Shown piece after piece: positions 1-10,859 of a DNA stretch of 64,000 nucleotides. A program made the position numbers and the translations under genes. This stretch comes from DATGLG01 sp035294245 (GTDB lineage Bacteria > Pseudomonadota > Alphaproteobacteria > JACZXZ01), in contig DATGLG010000019.1 in the NCBI GenBank assembly GCA_035294245.1, forward strand, positions 1 through 64,000, read 5' to 3'. Each line of letters begins with the position of its first letter. Within the stretch, counting starts at the first letter, position 1. Below the pieces are notes generated by a model, which was not told the DNA's origin, made no database searches, and was given only the letters and a program-made list of their open reading frames with translations.

Positions 1-452
1 CACGCCCAAACCAGGGACAGCCAACAGAGCCGTCGCTCAAAAGCGCTATCGACTTGGACGCGCCAGCAAACAGCTCTAGCCACAAACCAGCCACCGCCGC
101 CGCCCGCGCATCCCTTCCTCGCCTCACTATGTCAATCAACAGAAACACCGAGCCGCCTCGGACGAGAAAATCGCTCTCCCCGAGCGCGGCGCGGGCCGGG
201 GTTATACGCTCGCGATTCCAGCCTGTCAAACTCTTTTCCCGAATTTTTACCGTTCCCGTGCGAGCCTTGTTTCGTCGTCGTTAATTTTCCACAACCATTT
301 GATTTTCAAAGAGATCATTGGTTGACACGACGACAGGCGGCAGGCATGCTCGCGGCAAACGTCGAATGGCCCGGGCCGTACCTGGGCTGCCTCGTTGAAA
401 ACGTTGCAGTTCGCTTGAAGGGGGCGTTGATGCTGATGGCGCAGCCGAGCCG
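1..452. other. Left-edge non-coding region
   Basis: I see no gene here. The open frames present are short, have no recognisable domain and lack a convincing ribosome binding site. The stretch 220-330 is A/T-richer than its surroundings and probably holds the promoter of the M23 peptidase gene. A divergent gene beyond the left edge cannot be excluded. Confidence 0.5.
322..350 (+). promoter_or_regulatory. Possible sigma-70 promoter of the M23 peptidase gene
   Basis: A perfect TTGACA lies at 322-327. It is followed by a 17-base spacer and CATGCT at 345-350, one base from TATGCT. The spacing is ideal and the site is about 100 bases upstream of the TTG start at 453. The -10 match is only moderate, so this is tentative. 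Confidence 0.35.
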
Positions 453-1835
453 TTGAAGCCGCGCAAGCGCGTCTATGCCGCGCTGGCCATTGGGAGCCTG
501 GTCGGCATGCTGGCAGCCGTGGGGGTCGGCGAAATCGCCGCCCGCCATGTCATGAAATTGGATCCACCGGGCGGCCTGGACGAAGCCGATGCCCGGGCGC
601 AGTCGCTACGCCCGCCGCAGCATTGGTGGGCGGAGGCCAACATTACCCCGCGGCCGACGCCCTTGCCGCCGGCGCGCCTTACGCTTCAGCCGGACCGTGC
701 CCCATCCGCCGCCTCGATCGAGCGCACGCTTCAGGTCGAGAAAGGCGACACCCTCATCGACCTCTTGCAGCGCGCCGGCGCCTCGGCCCTCGAGGCCCAT
801 GACGCCGTCGATGCGCTTGCGGAAGTCTTCGATCCGCGCGACCTCAAGGCGGGACAGGCGTTGAAGCTGACCTTTGGCGCCGGTAGCGCGGGGCCGGGCC
901 GCCTGATGCAGGTCAGCCTGCCGGCGAGCGCCGCGGAAACCATAAAGGTCGAGCGCGGCGGCGACGACGTGTTCAACGCCTCGAAGATCGCCCATCCGCT
1001 GACGCGCCAAGTGGTGCGCGCCGAAGGCACGATCCGATCGAGTCTCTACGAGGACGGCGTGGCTGCGGGACTGCCGGCGCCCCTCGTCGTCGAGCTCATT
1101 CGCGCCTTCAGCTACGACGTCGATTTCCAGCGGGAAATCCAGCCAGGCGACCGCTTCGACGTCGCCTATGAGCGCTTCACCGACGAGGCCGAGCATGTCG
1201 TCAAGAGCGGCGACATCATCTACGCGGCGCTGTCGCTCCAGGGCCGCAGCTTGAAGCTCTACCGATACGCCCCCGGGGGCGGCCAGGCCGATTACTTCAA
1301 CGAGAAGGGCGAGAGCGTGCGCAAGGCCCTGCTCCGCACGCCGATCGACGGCGCACGCCTAACCTCGGGCTTCGGCATGCGCGTCAACCCGATCCTCGGC
1401 TACAGCATGATGCACAAGGGCGTCGATTTCGGCGCCGCGACAGGGACGCCGATCATGGCGGCCGGCGACGGCGTCGTCGAGAAGGCGGGGCCGAACGGCG
1501 CCTATGGCAATTACGTGCGCATCCGCCACAACGATCAGTACAGCACCGCCTATGGCCATATGAGCCGCATCGCGCGGGGCATCCGCCCCGGCGCCCATGT
1601 CCGCCAGGGCGAGGTCATCGGCTATGTCGGCATGACGGGGCGCGCCACTGGGCCGCATCTTCATTACGAGGTGCTGCTCCATGCTCACCAGATCAATCCG
1701 ATGAGCGTCCGGCTGCCGACCGGCGTCAAGCTCGCAGGCAGGGAGCTCGATGCCTTCGAGCGGGCCAGGACGCGGACCGACCGGATGCTCGCGTCCCTTC
1801 CGGCGGCGGACAAGCTGGCGCGCACGGCATTTTAA
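453..1835 (+). CDS. M23 family metallopeptidase with N-terminal membrane anchor
   Basis: A predicted peptidoglycan endopeptidase (LytM/M23 type) of the cell envelope. Residues 1-30 form a positively charged start and one hydrophobic segment, a signal anchor or signal peptide. A LysM/OapA-like region (KGDTLIDLLQRAGAS) lies near residue 90. The M23 domain covers about residues 300-405 with the zinc-site motifs HKGVDF and GPHLHYE, so it should be catalytically active. The frame is closed by a stop at 396-398, and TTG at 453 is the first usable start; the nearby ATG at 430 is in another frame and stops at once. No clear Shine-Dalgarno is seen, so the start is uncertain. It converges on clpB. Confidence 0.85.
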   Translation: MKPRKRVYAALAIGSLVGMLAAVGVGEIAARHVMKLDPPGGLDEADARAQSLRPPQHWWAEANITPRPTPLPPARLTLQPDRAPSAASIERTLQVEKGDTLIDLLQRAGASALEAHDAVDALAEVFDPRDLKAGQALKLTFGAGSAGPGRLMQVSLPASAAETIKVERGGDDVFNASKIAHPLTRQVVRAEGTIRSSLYEDGVAAGLPAPLVVELIRAFSYDVDFQREIQPGDRFDVAYERFTDEAEHVVKSGDIIYAALSLQGRSLKLYRYAPGGGQADYFNEKGESVRKALLRTPIDGARLTSGFGMRVNPILGYSMMHKGVDFGAATGTPIMAAGDGVVEKAGPNGAYGNYVRIRHNDQYSTAYGHMSRIARGIRPGAHVRQGEVIGYVGMTGRATGPHLHYEVLLHAHQINPMSVRLPTGVKLAGRELDAFERARTRTDRMLASLPAADKLARTAF

Positions 1836-1864
1836 GGCGACGCCTCTTCCGCATGACGAAATGC

Positions 1865-1919
1865 GAAGGGACCGCCCAAAGCGGCCCCTTCTGATTCGCA
1901 TGGCACTCTCGCGAGTGCC
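1865..1919. terminator. Hairpin pair between convergent genes
   Basis: The first hairpin pairs GAAGGGACCGC (1865-1875) with GCGGCCCCTTC (1881-1891) around the loop CCAAA, with one mismatch. The second pairs GGCACTC (1902-1908) with GAGTGCC (1913-1919) around a TCGC tetraloop. They sit between the stops of the M23 gene and clpB and could end transcription from both sides. There is no real T-tract on either strand. Confidence 0.55.
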
Positions 1920-1937
1920 GCGTGCCGGCGGCGCGGC

Positions 1938-4535
<2,598 letters not shown>

Positions 4536-4612
4536 GATCGGCATCCTTTGCTTGCCCCCTTCGCGAGGCGGGCGGGTTCGGCGGACCCCGGACAGGCATC
4601 CGCCTCGGGACT

Positions 4613-4643
4613 ATATGGCGGCGCCCTCAGCCGGACTCAAGGG
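4613..4643 (-). promoter_or_regulatory. Sigma-32-like heat-shock promoter of clpB
   Basis: Read on the minus strand, CCCTTGAG (4643-4636) is followed by a 15-base spacer and CGCCATAT (4620-4613). This fits the RpoH pattern CTTGAA / CCCCATnT with correct spacing. It ends about 78 bases upstream of the preferred clpB start. ClpB is a classical RpoH target, which supports the call. The rest of the 318-base divergent gap (4536-4853) holds no gene. Confidence 0.55.
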
Positions 4644-4853
4644 CGTGCCCCGTCCAATATGGCGGCAGCGTCGTCGTGCGACCGCGCGAGGTTTTTTGCG
4701 ACGCAAAATAAATTCCTTGCGGATTCCAGCTCCTTGGCGAGAAGATATCGCGACGCAGCATGAGGTGTCGGGCTGCCGCGCTGGCGTGCCATGCGTGCCG
4801 CGCTCCCGGCAACTTGACAGCAGAACGCCAGGTCGCCTCGCGTGGAGAGCATG

Positions 4854-5633
4854 ATGTCGGCGTCACTCGTCAGCATCTATCGCTATCCGGTCAAAGGCAT
4901 GACCGCGGAGCCCCTCGAGCGCGTGCGGGTAGAGGCGGGACGGCGGCTTCCCGGCGACCGACGATTCGCGATCGCCCATGCGAGCGGCCTCAATCTCGAG
5001 CCCAGCATCGAATGGCGCCCGAAGAGCGACTTCCTCATGCTGGCGCGCGACGAGCGCCTGGCGTTGCTGCGGGCCTGCTACGATCCGACGACGGGCGTTC
5101 TGACGCTTTCTCGCGACGGCAAGCAGGTGGCGCGCGGCAACCTCCACGAGGCGCTCGGTCGCACGCTGATCGAGCAATTCTTCGCCGCCTTCATGCGCGC
5201 GGAGCTGCGCGGCGCGCCAAAGCTCGTGGAGGCGCGCGAGGGCGCCCTCACCGATACGCGCGAGCCGTGGGTGTCCGTGATCAACCTCGCGAGCGTTCGC
5301 GACCTCGAGGAGCGCATTTTGCGCAAGCCCATCGACCCGCTGCGCTTCCGCGCCAATCTCTATATCGATGGCGTGGAGCCGTGGCGCGAATTGGATTGGG
5401 TCGGCCGCGCGTTCAGTATCGGCGACGTGCAACTGCGCGCCGCCAAACGCATCGGCCGCTGTGCGGCGACCAATGTCGACCCCGCGACGGCAAGCCGCGA
5501 TCTCAACATTCCTCTGGCGCTGCGCCAGGGCACCGGACGCGCCGATATGGGGATCTATGCCGAGGTCATTACCGGCGGTGAGCTCGTGCCCGGCGATGCG
5601 GTAGGCCTACCCGACTCGGCGAGCGGCGGATAA
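4854..5633 (+). CDS. MOSC domain-containing protein
   Basis: The protein has the N-terminal beta-barrel MOSC_N region (starting VSIYRYPVKGM) and a C-terminal MOSC domain with the conserved cysteine in KRIGRCAATNVDP and the ending GDAV. MOSC proteins handle sulfur bound to a cysteine in molybdenum-cofactor chemistry or act as molybdoenzymes that reduce N-hydroxylated substrates (mARC/YcbX type); the exact substrate cannot be read here. GTG 4842 and ATG 4851 are alternative starts; GGAGAG at 4844-4849 is best spaced for ATG 4854. A molybdenum hydroxylase is encoded 18 kb away, so the cell makes the cofactor. Confidence 0.85.
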   Translation: MSASLVSIYRYPVKGMTAEPLERVRVEAGRRLPGDRRFAIAHASGLNLEPSIEWRPKSDFLMLARDERLALLRACYDPTTGVLTLSRDGKQVARGNLHEALGRTLIEQFFAAFMRAELRGAPKLVEAREGALTDTREPWVSVINLASVRDLEERILRKPIDPLRFRANLYIDGVEPWRELDWVGRAFSIGDVQLRAAKRIGRCAATNVDPATASRDLNIPLALRQGTGRADMGIYAEVITGGELVPGDAVGLPDSASGG

Positions 5634-5708
5634 CGGTGGGTCGGCCGTGGCGTGCGCCGGGGCGATGAGCTGAACGCATCCGCCAACCGGCTCGTTACCG
5701 GCGGTCGA

Positions 5709-6107
5709 TCAGAAGGGCTGCGGGTCGCCACCGCCATTGGCCCCGTTGGGCGGCGTCGACTGTGGCGGAGCCTGCGGCTGCGCCGGCGCCGGGCGAACCT
5801 CCGGCTGCTCGCCATCGACATTCTCGCCGGCGAAGGCGTCGAATTCGTGCCGCGGCATGGAGCCGTTGCTGTTGATGATGCGGAAATAGTGCTCCGCATG
5901 TTGATAGTAGTTCTCGGCCGCGATGCGATCGCCCGAGGAATGAGCGTCGCGCGCGAGCGCCAGATATTTCTCGTGGAGCTGATAGGCGTTGCCGCGCAGC
6001 TTGCCGTTGGGGCCGCTGCTGTCCAGGGTCTGCAATCGTAGCGGGACGTTTTGCTTGCGGCCATTGCCACGGCCACGCGAGCGTTTCGCGTTGGGACCTT
6101 GTCTCAT
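5709..6107 (-). CDS. DUF4167 domain-containing protein
   Basis: A 132-residue protein. The N-terminus MRQGPNAKRSRGRGNGRK is Arg/Gly-rich and is followed by LDSSGPNGKLRGNAYQL and an alpha-helical part (KYLALARDAHSSGD, AENYYQHAEHYFRI). This is the signature of DUF4167, found almost only in alphaproteobacteria and usually next to prmC, as here. The function is unknown; the basic N-terminus suggests nucleic acid or ribosome contact, which is inference. The C-terminus is a Pro/Gln/Ala/Gly-rich tail. The frame is open farther upstream, but family members start at MRQG, so 6107 is chosen. Confidence 0.88.
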   Translation of the reverse strand: MRQGPNAKRSRGRGNGRKQNVPLRLQTLDSSGPNGKLRGNAYQLHEKYLALARDAHSSGDRIAAENYYQHAEHYFRIINSNGSMPRHEFDAFAGENVDGEQPEVRPAPAQPQAPPQSTPPNGANGGGDPQPF

Positions 6108-6342
6108 CGCACCATCACTGAATATCAAACGATTGTGTATCGTTGCGATCTTCTTATTGGAGAGTCTCGCACTCTGCCTATGGAGTTTACCGACGGAATC
6201 CCCCGATATCCGTCCTACCGCCTCGAGCGGCGCCTTGTCTGATTTGGGTGAGGCGTGTTCCTGGGGAAGCGCCCCGACCCTCATAGCAGAAAGCCACCGG
6301 CTACGCTACCGCTTTTCCAGAGGTGGTTAATCCTCTGCCCCG

Positions 6343-7215
6343 TCAATGATTTGCGAGCGGTGAAGGCGCCATAATAAGACATCGCTCGATTCCTGCAAGG
6401 TCCAAACGCCGGCCGAGCGGCTGCAGCCCTGATTCGGCGAAAATGCCCGTCACCGCATCGCCTTGGCCTTGGCCGAGCTCAATGACGGCGCGGCCCGCGG
6501 GAGCCAGCAGACGCGGCAGTGCCACCGCCAGGGCGCGGTAGCTCTCAAGGCCATCCGCACCGCCCGAGAGCGCCAGGCGCGGCTCGAAACGGGCGATTTC
6601 CGGCTCGAGGCCCTCGATCAGCGCCGCTGGAATATAGGGCGGATTGGCGACCACGAGATCGAAGCGGGCGGCGATGGCCTCCCCCCAGTCCCCGACGATG
6701 AAATGACTCCGCTCCGCAAGCCCGAGCGCCTCGGCGTTCTCGTGCGCGACGCGGCAGGCCGCGAGGCTGCGCTCGACGGCAATCCCTCGCGCCCGCGGCA
6801 ATTCCGAGAGCAAGGCAAGGAGTAGGCATCCGGTTCCCGCGCCAAGATCGAGCACGGCGAGGGGCGCACCGCGATCGGGAATGCCGGCCAGGGCCGCCTC
6901 GACAAGGGTCTCGCTCTCAGGGCGCGGCGACAGCGTATCGCGGGTGACCTTGAAGGAGAGGCTCCAGAACTCTCGCCGTCCCAGAATCTGAGCGAGGGGC
7001 TCGCGCCGCCGCCGCCGCGCGAGGAGGGCGGCGAAGCTCGCCGCTTCATCGGCGTCGAGCGCACGCTCGGGATGGCCGATGATCGCCTCGGCAGAGAGAC
7101 GCGTGGCGTGGCTCAAGAGCAAGCGCACCTCGAGGCGCGGCTGCGGCACGGCCGCAGCCTGGAGCTGCGGCACTGCCTCGGCAAGGGCGGCGGCGACAGT
7201 CGGCGACGCCGTCAC
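6343..7215 (-). CDS. prmC: Peptide chain release factor N(5)-glutamine methyltransferase PrmC
   Basis: Methylates the glutamine of the GGQ motif of release factors RF1 and RF2 using S-adenosylmethionine. Visible are the N-terminal helical release-factor-binding domain (1-90), SAM motif I VLDLGAGTGCLLLAL near 120, and the catalytic NPPYIP motif near 190. Length 290 is normal. The start is GTG at 7215, overlapping the prfA stop by four bases (GTGA). Its substrate gene prfA is thus translationally coupled to it. A 235-base gap with no visible gene separates it from the DUF4167 start downstream. Confidence 0.96.
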   Translation of the reverse strand: MTASPTVAAALAEAVPQLQAAAVPQPRLEVRLLLSHATRLSAEAIIGHPERALDADEAASFAALLARRRRREPLAQILGRREFWSLSFKVTRDTLSPRPESETLVEAALAGIPDRGAPLAVLDLGAGTGCLLLALLSELPRARGIAVERSLAACRVAHENAEALGLAERSHFIVGDWGEAIAARFDLVVANPPYIPAALIEGLEPEIARFEPRLALSGGADGLESYRALAVALPRLLAPAGRAVIELGQGQGDAVTGIFAESGLQPLGRRLDLAGIERCLIMAPSPLANH

Positions 7216-8288
7216 GACAGCTCCGCCAGGCGCGCCGCCTCGTCTTCAGCGATCAGCGCATCGATGATCTCATCGAGGGCCTCACCGGAAAGCACCCGGT
7301 CCAGCTTGTAGAGCGTGAGATTGATGCGGTGATCGGTCACGCGGCCTTGCGGGAAGTTGTAGGTGCGGATGCGCTCCGAGCGGTCGCCCGAGCCGACCTG
7401 GCTTTTGCGCTGGGCCGCGCGCTCGGCATCGCGCTTGGCGCGCTCCGCCTCGTAGAGCCGCGCGCGCAGGATCTTCATCGCCTTCGCCTTGTTCTTGTGC
7501 TGCGATTTCTCGTCCTGTTGCTGCACGACGACGCCGGTGGGCAGATGCGTGATGCGGACGGCACTGTCCGTGGTGTTGACCGACTGGCCGCCGGGGCCGC
7601 TCGAGCGGAACACGTCGATGCGCAGGTCCTTCTCGTCGATCTGGATATCAACCTCCTCGGCCTCGGGCAGAACCGCGACGGTCGCCGCGGAGGTATGGAT
7701 GCGGCCGCTCGTCTCCGTCGCAGGCACCCGCTGCACGCGATGCACGCCGGATTCGAATTTCAGCCGCGCGAACACGCCCCGACCCGTGATCGAGGCGATG
7801 ACCTCCTTGAAGCCGCCGAGCCCGGTGTCACTGAGCGCCATAATCTCGACCTTCCAGCCATGGAGATCGGCATAGCGTTGATACATGCGGAAGAGATCGG
7901 CGGCGAAGAGGGCCGCCTCCTCGCCGCCCGTGCCGGCGCGCAGCTCGAGGATGGCGTTCTTCTCGTCGGCGGCGTCCTTCGGCAAGAGGAGACGCTGGAG
8001 GTCGCGCTGGAGCGCCGGAAGCCGCGCCTTGAGCGCGCGATGCTCCTCCTCGGCGAGCGCTTTCATCTCGGCATCTGAGGCCGGATCCGCCATCAGCGAC
8101 TCGAGCTCGGCGGCTTCCTTGGCCGCCTTGCGGAATTGCTCGATGCTGTCCACAACCGGCGTCAGCTCCGCATATTCCTTCGAGAGCCGCGCGAAATCCT
8201 GAGGGTTGACGGCGCCCGAGGACAGCGTCGCCGCGATATCGCGGTAGCGCGCGACGATGCCCTCGAGCTTGCTTTGTTCGAGACTCAC
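7212..8288 (-). CDS. prfA: Peptide chain release factor 1
   Basis: Reads UAA and UAG stop codons and triggers peptide release on the ribosome. The GGQ motif (SSGPGGQSVNTTDS) is near residue 232; the PAT-type anticodon loop region lies in the preceding domain, and there is a coiled N-terminus. The start is GTG at 8288 with AAGGA four bases upstream, giving 358 residues, the family norm. The GTG overlaps the hemA stop by four bases (GTGA), and the 3' end overlaps prmC, so hemA-prfA-prmC is tightly coupled. Longer in-frame extensions upstream lie inside hemA and are rejected. Confidence 0.97.
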   Translation of the reverse strand: MSLEQSKLEGIVARYRDIAATLSSGAVNPQDFARLSKEYAELTPVVDSIEQFRKAAKEAAELESLMADPASDAEMKALAEEEHRALKARLPALQRDLQRLLLPKDAADEKNAILELRAGTGGEEAALFAADLFRMYQRYADLHGWKVEIMALSDTGLGGFKEVIASITGRGVFARLKFESGVHRVQRVPATETSGRIHTSAATVAVLPEAEEVDIQIDEKDLRIDVFRSSGPGGQSVNTTDSAVRITHLPTGVVVQQQDEKSQHKNKAKAMKILRARLYEAERAKRDAERAAQRKSQVGSGDRSERIRTYNFPQGRVTDHRINLTLYKLDRVLSGEALDEIIDALIAEDEAARLAELS

Positions 8289-9592
8289 TTTTCCTTCTCC
8301 CCGCTCCGGGGCCGGCCGTCGCTCGCCCCCTCCAATCGAAACAGCTGGCGCAGCAGGTGCTCGGCAATGAGGCGCTTCCCGTCCTTCTCCTCGGCGGCAT
8401 AGGCGCGCATCGCCTCGGAGGGATCGTGGAGCAGACGGTTGACGAGCAGCCGCGTCGCCTCCGCCGCGTCGGCGTGGCGAGCCTCGCCCAAGATTTCCTC
8501 GCGCACCACCTCGAAGCGACGCCGCAGGGCGGCAAGTGTGGGAACTGCGGCGCGCTCGGCACGCTGGCGCAAGAATGCCGCGGTCTCCTCGTCGAGAATC
8601 CGCCAAGCGTCCGCGGCGGCGGCGGCGCGATTGAGATGGCTGGCGAGCGCGACCCGCTCGAGATCGCCGAGATCATAGAGATAGGCGTCGTCGACACGGT
8701 TGACGGCGGGCTCGATATCGCTGGGCACGCCGAGATCGATGAGATAGACGGGCCGGCGGCGCCGACGGCGAAGCACCTGTTCCATCATCTCGCCGGTGAT
8801 GAGGTAGCGCCCGGTCCCGGCGCAGGCGATAACCACATCCGCCTCGGTAAGCGCAGCCGCCAAGTTGGCGAGTTCGGCGTAATGGGCGTCGAGCTGCCGC
8901 GCCAGGATCTCGGCGCGCGCGGGCTTGAGATCGCAGACGGTGAGCCGCCCCAGCCCGGCGCGGCGGAGCTCCTCGGCCAGAAGCAGCCCCATATCGCCGG
9001 CGCCGATCAGCATTCCAGCGAGCGCCCCAAGCGAGCCATGCACCTCGCGCGCAAGCTGCACCGCGGTCGCAACCAGCGAAACCGCCCCCGCCGCGATCGC
9101 CGTCTCGCTGCGGACGCGCTTGGCCGCGCCATAAGCGGCCTGCAATGCCGCTTCGAGCTCGCTGCCAAGGGTGCCCGCATCGCGGGCGAGGCGATGGGCG
9201 GCCTTGACCTGCCCGAGCACCTGGGGCTCGCCCAGAACGGCGCTGTCGAGGGAGGCCGCGACGGCAAAGATGTGGCGCGCCGCCGCCTCGCCGGTGAGGA
9301 GGTAGAGCTGGGATGCGAGTGCCGCCGCATCGAGCCCGGCGCGCTCGCCCAGCGCTGCGGCGACGCCGAGGCGCGCCGTCTCGCCGTCGGCGGCCACGCC
9401 TTGGACCTCGACCCGGTCGCAGGTCGAGAGCAGCAAGGCCTGGGTGAGGCCGCCGTGCCCGACGAGAGTCCGCAATATGGCGGGCGCGGCGCCGTCCTCC
9501 ACGAAGATGCGGTCGCGGAGGGAAACGGTGCTCGAACGGTGATTGGCGCCGACCACGACATATTGGGCCGGCGCGTTCGCGCCGCCGGCCAT
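8285..9592 (-). CDS. hemA: Glutamyl-tRNA reductase (C5 pathway)
   Basis: Reduces glutamyl-tRNA(Glu) to glutamate-1-semialdehyde, the first step of 5-aminolevulinate synthesis by the C5 route. The N-terminus VVVGANHRSSTVSLRDR, the catalytic cysteine in STCDR (Cys58), SLDSAVLGEPQVLGQVK, a Rossmann fold (GAGDMG) and a C-terminal helical dimerisation domain are all visible. The residue after the cysteine is Asp instead of the usual Asn. Start ATG 9592 gives 435 residues. It sits seven bases after hisS and overlaps prfA by four. Most alphaproteobacteria use ALA synthase (also named HemA), which this protein is not. Confidence 0.94.
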   Translation of the reverse strand: MAGGANAPAQYVVVGANHRSSTVSLRDRIFVEDGAAPAILRTLVGHGGLTQALLLSTCDRVEVQGVAADGETARLGVAAALGERAGLDAAALASQLYLLTGEAAARHIFAVAASLDSAVLGEPQVLGQVKAAHRLARDAGTLGSELEAALQAAYGAAKRVRSETAIAAGAVSLVATAVQLAREVHGSLGALAGMLIGAGDMGLLLAEELRRAGLGRLTVCDLKPARAEILARQLDAHYAELANLAAALTEADVVIACAGTGRYLITGEMMEQVLRRRRRRPVYLIDLGVPSDIEPAVNRVDDAYLYDLGDLERVALASHLNRAAAAADAWRILDEETAAFLRQRAERAAVPTLAALRRRFEVVREEILGEARHADAAEATRLLVNRLLHDPSEAMRAYAAEEKDGKRLIAEHLLRQLFRLEGASDGRPRSGEKEK

Positions 9593-9599
9593 GGCTTCG

Positions 9600-10844
9600 C
9601 TAGCGCTCCTCCGCGAGTCGGGTGGCGAGCTCGGCGAACGGCACCTCCGACTGGGTGCCGCTGTCAAGGTCGCGCAAGGTGGCGAGGCCGCGCTTGAGCT
9701 CGTCCTCGCCGAGAAGAATGGCGGCGCGTGCACCGAGCTTGTTGGCGCGCTTCATGCGCCGCGAGACATTGCCATGAAAGCCGAGCTCGACGGCGATGCC
9801 GGCATGGCGCAAATCCCTCGCAAGGCGCAGCGACGCCGCCTCGGCCTCGGCGCCGATCGGCACGATCGCCACCGGCCGCGCCGCCGGAGGCGGGTCGCTC
9901 GCCAGCATGGCGAGACGCTCGATGCCGCCGGCCCAGCCGACGGCGGGCGTCGGCGGGCCGCCCATGGTCTCCGCGAGTCCGTCATAGCGCCCGCCCGCGA
10001 GCACAGCGCCCTGAGCGCCCAGGGCCGTGGTGGTGAACTCGAAGACGGTGTGGCAGTAATAGTCGAGCCCGCGCACGATGCGCGGATTGAGGTGATAGGC
10101 GATGCCGAGGGCATCGAGGGCGCCCTTCACCTTCTCGAAGAAACCGCGCGACGCCTCGTTGAGATAATCGAAGAAGACCGGCGCCCCGGCAACGATGCGC
10201 TTGTCGCCCTCATCCTTGGAATCGAGGATGCGCAGGGGATTGCGCGTGAGCCGGGCGCGGCTGTCCTCGGAGAGGCCGTCGCGGTGCTTCTCGAGATAGT
10301 CGAGAAGCGCCCGGCGATACGCGGCTCGGCTCGGGGAATCGCCCAGCGTGTTCAGCTCAAGCACCGTCTTGTCGAGGATACCGAGATCCTCGAGGATATG
10401 GGCGCCGACGGCGATTACCTCGACGTCGCCGAGCGGGTCGGCAACGCCAAGCAGCTCGAGGTCGATCTGATGGAATTGCCGGTAGCGCCCCTTTTGCGGA
10501 CGCTCATAGCGGAACATCGGCCCCGTGCAGAAGAATTTGAGCGGGAGGCTCTGACTGAGGCCACCCGAGATGAGAGCGCGCATGATGCCCGCCGTCGCCT
10601 CCGGACGGAGCGTGAGCTGCTCGCCGCCGCGGTCGGTGAAGGTGTACATCTCCTTGGTGACGATGTCCGAGGTGTCGCCCAGGGTGCGCTGGAACACCTC
10701 GGTGAACTCGAAGATCGGGACGCCGATCTCCTCGTAGCCGTAGAGGGCGGCGATGCGGCGCGCCGTCTCGGTTACGCGATGATGCCGCCGGCTCTCCTCG
10801 GGCAATAAGTCCCGCGTGCCGCGGACCGGCTGCAGCTCGGCCAA
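9600..10844 (-). CDS. hisS: Histidine--tRNA ligase
   Basis: Charges tRNA(His) with histidine. It is a class II synthetase: motif 1 near the start, motif 2 around FRYERPQKGRYRQFHQ, the histidine-binding motif RGLDYYCHTVFEF, GGRYDGL, motif 3 with GWAGGIERL, and a C-terminal anticodon-binding domain. Length 414 is typical. The start codon is TTG at 10844, preceded by GGGAG with a seven-base spacer. It follows ispG by 15 bases and precedes hemA by seven, so it is mid-operon. The association with ispG is common in proteobacteria. Confidence 0.97.
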   Translation of the reverse strand: MAELQPVRGTRDLLPEESRRHHRVTETARRIAALYGYEEIGVPIFEFTEVFQRTLGDTSDIVTKEMYTFTDRGGEQLTLRPEATAGIMRALISGGLSQSLPLKFFCTGPMFRYERPQKGRYRQFHQIDLELLGVADPLGDVEVIAVGAHILEDLGILDKTVLELNTLGDSPSRAAYRRALLDYLEKHRDGLSEDSRARLTRNPLRILDSKDEGDKRIVAGAPVFFDYLNEASRGFFEKVKGALDALGIAYHLNPRIVRGLDYYCHTVFEFTTTALGAQGAVLAGGRYDGLAETMGGPPTPAVGWAGGIERLAMLASDPPPAARPVAIVPIGAEAEAASLRLARDLRHAGIAVELGFHGNVSRRMKRANKLGARAAILLGEDELKRGLATLRDLDSGTQSEVPFAELATRLAEER

Positions 10845-10859
10845 GGAAATCTCCCGTGT

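Noticed and set aside
54..284. A 76-codon frame at the left edge
   Set aside because: Ser/Arg/Pro-rich, no motif, no ribosome site.
4814..4819. TTGACA upstream of the MOSC gene
   Set aside because: No acceptable -10 element at 16-18 bases downstream.
6128..6144. AACGAT-TGTGT-ATCGTT palindrome upstream of the DUF4167 gene
   Set aside because: Only 6 bp per arm; such palindromes arise by chance in a window of this size.
8285..9592. HemA taken as 5-aminolevulinate synthase
   Set aside because: The motifs are those of glutamyl-tRNA reductase, and no pyridoxal-phosphate site is present.
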